Shown: positions 56,427 through 64,000 of the stretch, piece after piece
How the letters are laid out: the number at the start of each line of letters is the position of its first letter
How positions within the stretch are numbered: the stretch's first letter is position 1
Assembly: GCA_028673005.1 (NCBI GenBank)
Contig: CM054113.1
Coordinates: 69,731,850 to 69,795,849, forward strand
From: Tanypteryx hageni
Taxonomy: Eukaryota > Arthropoda > Insecta > Odonata > Petaluridae
Reading direction: 5' to 3'
DNA length: 64,000 bases
Made by a program: the position numbers and the translations under genes
The notes under the pieces: model-generated
The model's input: the letters and a program-made list of their open reading frames with translations, nothing else
Databases searched by the model: none
What the model was told of the DNA's origin: nothing

Positions 56427-59400
56427 CAGACCTCTTATTTATCTCTCTCTCCCCCCCCCCCCCTCGCTCCTTCTCCACCCACACACACTCACTGCAACTC
56501 GTCCTTCCCATACGCCCACGACAATAAGGAGAGCTTTTATTTTGTTGTCTCACATTCTCGTATGCTCCTCTCCCACGACCTTCCCGCGCTCACGCCTGCG
56601 ACCTCAACCCATAAAAACCTCCTCCCGCGGAGTCATCCCCTCCCTCTTTTCCCTCCTCCCTCCCTCCTGTCTATCTCGCTCCTCCCTTTATTTTCTCCTC
56701 TCTTTACGTTCTCATAGATGCCACGGACGTTTTTCTCCTCCGACTCGGAAACGGCGTGGTCGATAGCGATGAGAGATGTAGCTCATATGGAAAATGTCTT
56801 CAGAGCTCCGTTAGAGATTTGTTCGATTCAAAATATACGATCCGTCTTATTTTAAATTAACCCAACTAGATTAATGATGTAAACATTCATTTTTGAACCG
56901 TTGAATAAATTATCAGGCTGTTTTTATATAAATACATTATTTTTATGTAATCTTGAGCGTCAATCTCTATCGTAATTATAATGAATCCCTGTGGATTAAC
57001 GATTTCAAGAGTAAGAGGATGATATTTTTTGACTGCAATTTTTCTTGTCTTCTGCCGTTAAAATATTAACATGGTATTTCCCAAAACTTCTTAATATACA
57101 TTTAAATCTTTTCGCATTAATTATAAGTAGGGATGCTAATTTACCTAGAGAGATTTAAACAATCATCCAGGAACTTTTTCAAACCAATTGATTCGACTAT
57201 ATTTTGTCAAATAGTTTTTTGTAAGCATTCCAATGTTACGCAGTATGAATGACAATTTATCACACTGGCGCAGAGTTATTTTCCCGCCACTTTTTATGTG
57301 CTCAAGGTAAAATTCAAATCATCTTAAATTTTTAGGAATTGCTCTTAATCATTACCGCCTACTCATGCCTCCTCCCTCTACACGCGCTTTTAATGTATCG
57401 CGGAATTTATTACCACAGTGGAATAACGAAACCGATGACCGGAAAATTTCGTGGAAGCGTTAGCGACACCTTCGTCAGGGGGTGGTTTTCGCGGCGTATT
57501 CATTAGTTTGTTCCGGGCAGATATTTTATTGTGTAACTCATTACGCCTCGCGGAATCGCTTTCGAGGCCTTCTTGGGGAAAACCCGTTTGCCGAGCCAGT
57601 CTTCCTCGTTTCCTGCACCACTCGGCAAACTTCCTTTTAAACAGCGGTCCAGAACGTTCCCTGCTGTGAATCATGCGCGAGCATGTTTGACCATAATATC
57701 GGTTAATGTTTTTCGGAGAATCTTTTTTATTTCCTCTTTTTTTAGCGTGCACGAAATTTTTATTTTTATACGTGTGTGTCCTTCTGGAGGAAATCGTTAA
57801 AATAAAAAGATCAAGCACCAAGATGTACCACCGTAATGTTTGTATAATAAATTGTCATCCTTGCGCTTGCTTCGAGGACTTCTGTTCAAACCTTTGAACA
57901 AATTCTTACCTTACGGTCACATCAAATAAAGGTGGAACATTTTTCCTTCCCGCGGTGAAGTCATTTGGTTAAGCGTTGACGCATTAATTTCCCCGCAACC
58001 GTCAACGCCCAGGGAACACTGATCCCACACACACATACCCGAAAAGTGCGTGTGTGCGCTTGCTCCCGCGCGTGTGGGCACGTGAATAAAAAAATGACGG
58101 ACGAAGTGAGACAAGCGACTTGAGTCGAGGGGGAGATGACGGGTGGACGGAGGGGGATTGAGTGGAGGGAGGGAGAAAGGAGAGGAGAAAGTGAGGAATG
58201 GATGGTAATGGAGCCGAGTGAAAGGGGTGGAGGGAATCGGACAGGGAAGAGGAGGGGCTGAAGAAGGGGTGGAAACGGGAGGAGGTTTGATTATGCGGGG
58301 TGAGAAACAAAACACAAGCGGAAAGGATAGAGGGAGTCGCCGGATCATTTCCTGCTTGCAGCTGGTCTTTAAGGGGTGGTCTAGATGCATTCTCCCACCC
58401 CTTAACCTCTCTCTCTCTCCCCCTTCCTCTCTTCCTTTGCTTTCTCTCTTTCCTCCCATTCCTATTCTCGTAGAGGTTCCTAGCACACCTCCTCGCCCTC
58501 CTTAAGGGCTTCATCGCTCAAATGCGTGTGGGCGAGCGATTTCGGTTCGCCTCTACACCTACATGATTTATGAATGGATTTATCCTTCCGGATGGGATAA
58601 GCCTTGGGGAAATTTTTTTCAATGAAATGTATGGATATCCTCTCCTGATCGTGTATTTAATGTATTCTTTCGTATTTGAATACATTTTTGGCGCTAAATT
58701 TTCCTAGTCTACCGGTATCTTCTACGCAGCTGAAATTTCGCGAATTCGGTAGACACTGATATTTTCGAAGTGATTTTAAAAGCGCTATTTATCACGGCAG
58801 CGCAAAATGAGAAAATAAATCGAATCCTCCGTATTAAGATCACTTCGTTTATTTTTTAGCAAAACAAATTTAAAAAGAATGTCAGTCGACCGCGTTGTCG
58901 ATTTTTGACTGTCTTATAAATTTAAATGTTCAGTATTCATCTCGCCCACTTCAAATTCAGCGTCCGACACGGCGAAAAATCGAGACATTTATCTTCCACT
59001 GTTTACAAATCTCGGGTTTTTCCTCATTATCCCGAGACTTTTTTAATTATCTCTTTAGTGTTCCACGCGATTCATTGCAAAACTTTCTGGCTACAGTAAA
59101 ATCTGAATTCGATCTCGCGTATCCGGAGATAAAAACAAAAGAGGATCGTACTCGTTCGTAACGTTTCTCAAGCTTCGTTTTGGTCAGGCAGGCCGATTAA
59201 TTTTATTGACGTAACGAGGCGGGGAGATAAAGAGTGGATTACGCAAGGCGACCGTTACAGGTGGAGCGTCTGTTATTATAACTAGGCATCGTGTGGCGAG
59301 ATAATATTTGAACTCAAAACAGATAGTAGCTGCGAAATTGAATCTCAAAACGACGCATCGTTCTTTTATTTCTTTTATTTTGCTGTCGCCCTTTGGATCT

Positions 59401-60840
59401 GAGGCATTGGAAAGAGAAACTTTTCGTTTCTGATGGGATCGTCGTCTCTATTAATACGATTCTCTCCGGCGATAATGGTTAATTTTTGCCATCTTTCATC
59501 CTGATTCAACTCTTGCGTTCCATCTATGAGAATCGGTGCTATTTCATGTTTTCTGGTTGAAAATACAGCGTCGATTACTCTCAAGAATCACTTTATCTCC
59601 AAGTTGTTAATGTTGACTGCCAAAAATAAAGCCCACTTCTATTTAAAAGGAATTCTGATCAGACATCTTCACCTTGGAAGAGCGGCAATTAAAAAAATGC
59701 GCACCAAATTTAAGTTGCTGCTTAATACACCCAGGGGTAAATGAATATTCGAGATCTCCATGCCATTGTTCTTGGTCATAATAAGTTATTATGATGACAA
59801 AATTAACTGTAAATATAACAATAAATAGAAATGAATTAATACAAAAATAAAATAGCGATAGATATAACAAATTTAACATGTGTGTGTCATTATTGATACT
59901 TTGATCTTAATACTTGAGGGTAAAGAGACTTTTGGGATACCCTGTAGTACAGTAAATGAGAATTAACAAATCGGATCTTTTATTAGAATTAAATTACAAT
60001 TTTATTTGAGCTTTATTTGATGGATTAATTTTCTTCAAAATCTCTCAAGTATTTTAATATAGAAATATCATTCGAATAATTGATGTTCGGAATATTGACG
60101 CTATACCGGATGACGAAAAATAATCGACTTATAGAAAACTTGAGTGATAGAAGTTGAAGTAATTGAACATGATATCGAGAAGATTTTAATGTATCTTCTT
60201 AGAGCTATCGAAAATTCCATTTCCGTTCGAGTTTATTCAAAGTTTAATCGGTGACGTCATCGACGTTTTTAGGTTAGTGATAGTAGCTTATATGTTAATA
60301 GTAATGAATAAAATATGGAGAAATGGTGGCCACCGAATTATCCGTCACTTATTTCTGAACGAGCAATCACACTATATTCAGAATAGAGTGGTAAAGTACA
60401 ATATTAACTATTATGTCACTTTACCGACCGCATGTGAGCACACGGTAAATAAGGGAAAACGTGCCATAAAATGCAGCGTGGAAATTCCTACCCTCCTTTC
60501 GTCTTCGAAGATCCATTCCAGTTGATTTCTCTCCATGCTTTTCTTTATACGCGCATGTGTACGTGCGTGTGTCTCTCTCGATTCGCACCTCGTTCCGTGT
60601 CTTTTGAATTATCGTTTTCCGAAGAACAAGGCCTTCGCCCAACGCCTCCGATGTCTCTCTCTCCATCTTTCTCTTGCGAGCATTAAATATTTCTCCTATC
60701 GCCTTCATAGTCTTCTGCTCCACCTTTCCCTTCCTCCCGTCTTCCCCCTCATCCTACTCCTTTACCCCTCCTTTTCTCGCCTCCGCACTCATCTGCTGGT
60801 GTGCCTTTGTCCGCTGCAGCAGAGCGAAAGAAAGAGAGAG
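55966..60840. other. No supported gene; CT- and GA-rich islands
   Basis: CT-rich 56370-56720 (with a C-run near 56450), GA-rich 58120-58330, CT-rich 58400-58470 and 60640-60790. The 189- and 170-codon minus-strand frames near 58 kb overlap in different phases and are rich in P/S/H/R. Positions 57430-57660 are GC-richer without a recognised exon. Confidence 0.4.
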
Positions 60841-61420
60841 CGAGAGTTGGGATGAATGAATGAGTTGGGGTGAATGGAGGGTTTAAAAAAGGGGTTTGGG
60901 ATGACATTTGGGTAGAGGGAGGGGGAAGTCGGAGGGGGAAATTTGAAGGGGAATGTCGGAGGGAAGGGGGAAAGTTGGAGGGGAGGGGGCAATTTTAGGG
61001 GAGGGGGAAAATTTTAGGGGAGGAGGAAGTTTGAGTGGAGGGAGAAAGTTGGAGAGGAGGAATGTTGGATGGGATGGGGGAATGTTTGAGGGGATGGAAA
61101 AAGTTGTGTGTAGGAGGAAAGTTTAAGTGAAGGAGGAAAGTTTAAGTGAAGGAGGAATGTTGGAGGAGAAGGTAGGAGGGGAAGGTTGGAGGGGAAGGTA
61201 GGAGGGGAAGGTTTGAGGGAAGGGGGAAAGTTGAAGAGGGGAATATTGGAGAGAGGAAGGATGGAGAGGGAAAGGTTGGAGAGGGGACGGTTGGAGGACG
61301 AAAGTAAAAAAGGGTTTCCCGCGCCTACAAGAGTACAAGAGGCGGAAAGTTGCGTAGGTAGGGAACGGAAAGCGAGAGGTAAGGGTTGTGAGGGGAGGTT
61401 TTTAAGGGGAAATGTTGATG
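60841..61420 (+). repeat. G-tract-rich purine repeat
   Basis: Irregular tandem units built on GGAGGGG, GGGGGAAA, GTTGGAGGGG and AGTTTAAGTGAAGGAGGAA run for more than 500 bp with almost no C on the plus strand. Examples are two nearby copies of TTTTAGGGGAGG (60990-61025) and repeated GGTTGGAGGGGAAGGTAGGA (61180-61210). Such DNA can form G-quadruplex or triplex structures. The open frames on both strands follow the composition. Confidence 0.85.
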
Positions 61421-61563
61421 CTTTCTTCGACTTCTTCCCACAAGAGTTTGCGCACTCGCAAAATGAAAAAAATAACCGGCTCGCAATGGAAAAAACAATC
61501 GAAGGGAGAGGGCGGCGGTGTAGGTGTCGTTCGACGCGTGCACTCGACCTCACGCTAATAACG

Positions 61564-61565
<2 letters not shown>

Positions 61566-61608
<43 letters not shown>
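61566..61608. repeat. (TA)n microsatellite at LINE 5' edge
   Basis: About 21 TA units, directly followed by LINE coding sequence. Confidence 0.95.
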
Positions 61609-61612
<4 letters not shown>

Positions 61613-62925
61613 AGAATACATTAAGGAACTACACAGCAAGCAAGCAGGATCGGCAAAAATACAACTGGAAGATGAGGAAAACATTGAAGAAGACAACTTA
61701 GTACCAAGTATTATGGAGAGCGAAGTAGAAAAAGCGGTAGTGGAACTAAAGAAAGGGAAAGCCACAGGCAGGGATGGAATACCGGGTGAGATACTTAAAG
61801 TCATGGGATCAGATGGACTAAAAGCGATCACGTAATTAATTAATAAGATTTACGACACGGGAGAGTGACTTCGGGATTTCCTAGAAGTAACAATGGTCCC
61901 TCTAAAGAAGAAGCCAAAGGCAATGCAGTGTAAATACTACAGAACGATAAGCCTTCTGTCACACATTTCGAAGATCATCACGAGGATTCTTAATAAAAGG
62001 CTGGAGAAGAAATGCTAGGGAAAGATCAATTGTGTGTCAGAAAAGGACGAGGAACTAGAGATGCGATAGGGGTCGTTAGAATCATATCAGAAAGGGCAAT
62101 AGAGTATAGTCAAGATATCTGCGTATGTTTCGTAGACTGGCAGAAGGCCTTTGATAGAGTAAATTGGGTAATGTTGATGAAGATATTAAAGGTTATAGGT
62201 GTAGACTGGAAAGACAGGAGACTGATCAGGAATCTATATGTGAATCAAGTTGTAAAGGCCAGGTTGGAGAATGTGGACACCTGCGGAGTAAATATCGGTA
62301 GAGGAGTAAGACGGCTGCTGCCTATCGCCGACCCTATTCAATATATATGAAGAAAGTCTAATGCAAGAAGCGTTAGAAGGCACAGGAGATTTCAAAATTG
62401 GAGGAAGGATTATAAGGACAGTAAAATACGCGAATGATCAAGTACTTGTAGCATATATATAATGTATAAGGGAAGATATCCGCAAGAGGTTCATAAAATG
62501 CTACGTATGGAGTATAGCTTTGTACGGGACAGAAACATGGACGCTAAGGAAAAATAACATAAAATACTTGAAAAGCTTTGAAATGTGGACTTGGAGGAGA
62601 ATGCTGAAGATAAAATGGACAGATAGGATGAAAAACGATGAAGTAGGTACATTGAATAGTAGGAGAGAAGTGAATGATTATACAGACTATTAAAAAGAGG
62701 AAGGCAAACTGGGTTGGACATTACCTAAGGAGAGAGAGTATGATTAAAGACATGTTAGAAGTAAAACTAGATGGAAAAAGGTAAAGAGGTAGGAAAAGGT
62801 TTCAGCTGGTAGACGATTTGAAGGGAAAGAGTTATCAAGATATGAAGAGAACAGCGGAAAATAATAGTATATGGAGAACCAGTAACTATGAATAATCGCG
62901 GACCTGTCTACGGACAGACTACCTA
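61609..62925 (+). pseudogene. LINE reverse-transcriptase remnant between (TA)n arrays
   Basis: A 5'-truncated non-LTR retrotransposon. Starting right after (TA)n, frames give VEKAVVELKKGKATGRDGIP, then VTMVPLKKKPKAMQCKYYR and ISLLSHISKIITRILNKRLE. After a frameshift come VRKGRGTRDAIGVVRI and CFVDWQKAFDRVNWVMLMKI. After another shift near 62310, LSPTLFNIYEES. The catalytic YADD box reads YAND (KYANDQVLVAY), losing a catalytic aspartate. An internal deletion near 62461 joins this to RFIKCYVWSIALYGTETWTL and MWTWRRMLKIKWTDRMKND. Stops at several places. Its 3' end (GACCTGTCTACGGACAGACT) passes into the second (TA)n array. Same LINE type as the antisense copy at 7290-12130; clade uncertain. Confidence 0.88.

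Positions 62926-62927
<2 letters not shown>

Positions 62928-62982
<55 letters not shown>
62928..62982. repeat. (TA)n microsatellite at LINE 3' edge
   Basis: About 27 TA units directly after the LINE 3' end. It may be the element's own simple-repeat tail or part of the target array. Confidence 0.95.
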
Positions 62983-62991
<9 letters not shown>

Positions 62992-63638
62992 CCCATAGGG
63001 AATAAATAACAGACGTCGTGGCGTTTCTTTTTAGCGTCCTTCCAATTAGTAAAGTAGGGGAAGTTTTTTGGACGTGGGTTCATGTAGGGGAGGCGGTTTT
63101 TAGCTCCCACGCTCTCAGCATCCCCTTCGCGCATAAACCCTTCTTAGATAATACAAGAGAGAAAGAAAGAATAAGTGATGTGGGAACTTTTTCCGTTTTG
63201 CCCGAGCGCTTTATCCTCTTTCAATTGTTTGTGTCGGGAGTCCGCCACGCGTTTTGAAGAGTGTCGTCCCTTCGCGCGGAGCGTGGATTGGTGCGTGGTG
63301 GGGGGAGAGGGAGTGGGAGGGGAGAGCGGACGAGGAGCGGAGGATTGTGGGAATGGCGATGTGTCACGCCATTTCTCGCGGATCCAATGGAAGAAGTCGG
63401 TGAGAGATTATGTTGCGGGCAGTTCGGATCGGTTTCCTTATCTACCGGCGGCCAGTTGTTTCGCCAACACTGTGTGAGATATCGCTAAGAGATTGGAGAT
63501 CTCTCTATTTTCGCGCATGAGATCATTTTTATTCCTATAATTACGCAAATAACGTCCTTTGTTTTTCCCGGGTGACTTTTTGGGAAAGAGGAAAAAGAGG
63601 GAAGTGATCGTGAACCGTTATGGTTAAATTGAAAGAAA
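62983..63638. other. GC-rich patch without recognised exon
   Basis: Positions 63230-63480 are GC- and CpG-rich. The frames 63175-63477 and 63261-63488 overlap in different phases and show no recognised motif. Confidence 0.35.
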
Positions 63639-63770
63639 GGAAAAATCGCGCTGTAAAAAACACCACTTTATTAGACAGAAATACGACCCGGGTTTCAACG
63701 ATTAAACGCCATCTTAAACGTCATCGTTTCTGTTTAATAAAGCGGTGTTTTTTTACAGCCTTATTTTTCC
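63639..63770 (-). mobile_element. Foldback element with hammerhead-like loop
   Basis: Arms 63639-63681 and 63727-63770 are inverted copies over about 40 bp (GCTGTAAAAAACACCACTTT / reverse of AAAGCGGTGTTTTTTTACAG). The loop, minus strand, holds TTAAGATGGCG (plus 63707-63717) and GTTGAAACCCGGGTC (plus 63685-63699). This parallels CTGAAGATGGC...GAAA in the other copies, with the first core letters decayed and a GTC at the expected cleavage position. CAGAAA and TTTCTG would extend stem I straight into the long foldback stem. Confidence 0.6.
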
Positions 63771-64000
63771 TCCCCTTCAGACCTTAATTGTGCACGTGAT
63801 ATCAATTCCTTTTTTATGTGAAACATTTTTACCAAATATCATTTAAAACACATTGCACATAATTATGTGAATATCCAATGTAAATTAAAAGGATTTGTGC
63901 AGAGATTTAATGCTTGCAAAGATAACTATTTGTGAAAAATAGAATAGATGTAATATAATTCAGGTCTGAAAGGGTTAAGAAATTTAACACCACAAATATA
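63771..64000. other. No feature seen
   Basis: AT-rich sequence to the window end with no recognisable signal. Confidence 0.4.

Noticed and set aside
57917..58514. Two long overlapping minus-strand frames (189 and 170 codons)
   Set aside because: Same purine-rich DNA read in two phases; low-complexity products without motifs.

Overview
This is a 64 kb stretch of eukaryotic, AT-rich, gene-poor nuclear DNA. The mix of mobile elements points to an arthropod, most likely an insect: CR1/jockey-type and other non-LTR retrotransposons, Tc1/mariner, pogo/Tigger, piggyBac and hAT DNA elements, Helitron-like ends, tRNA-derived SINEs, (TA)n arrays and Penelope-type hammerhead-like hairpins. The species cannot be named from sequence alone. 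There are no bacterial operons, phage genes or CRISPR arrays. Most long open frames lie in low-complexity CT/GA-rich or (TA)n DNA and are not genes.

Layout. Positions 1-7290 are unannotated DNA with two pogo/Tigger-type miniature elements (about 2681-2999 and 4782-5417). Positions 7290-12130 hold a four-level nest: an old antisense LINE is split by a hAT-type element with an 8-bp target duplication, which carries a CR1/jockey-like LINE, which is broken by a 219-bp foldback with a 12-bp target duplication and a hammerhead-like motif. Positions 12.3-29.3 kb are a repeat mosaic: palindromes, a piggyBac remnant, a SINE, an intron-bearing tRNA-Leu(CAA)-like pseudogene, a Helitron-like end, hAT miniature elements and a LINE tail with a 15-bp target duplication.

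Positions 29.5-34.0 kb are a CpG-rich, pyrimidine-rich block that looks like the 5' end of a gene. It ends in the only convincing host coding exon, 34026-34221 (+): an N-terminal signal peptide or signal anchor followed by a strong GTGAGT donor in phase 1. The gene family is not recognised. Everything downstream to 64000 is best read as a long first intron, or intron plus intergenic DNA, because no further exon is recognised. It contains a decayed Tc1/mariner element (40553-41993), hAT miniature elements, a 12/14-bp minisatellite, G-tract DNA near 61 kb, a decayed LINE between two (TA)n arrays (61.6-62.9 kb) and a foldback hairpin at 63.64-63.77 kb.

The most unusual recurring signal is a short structured motif: CTGANGA, one extra base, a GC-rich hairpin, then GAAA. 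It occurs at seven dispersed places on both strands, in three cases next to or inside inverted repeats. It resembles the hammerhead ribozymes of Penelope-like retroelements, but the extra base departs from the canonical core.
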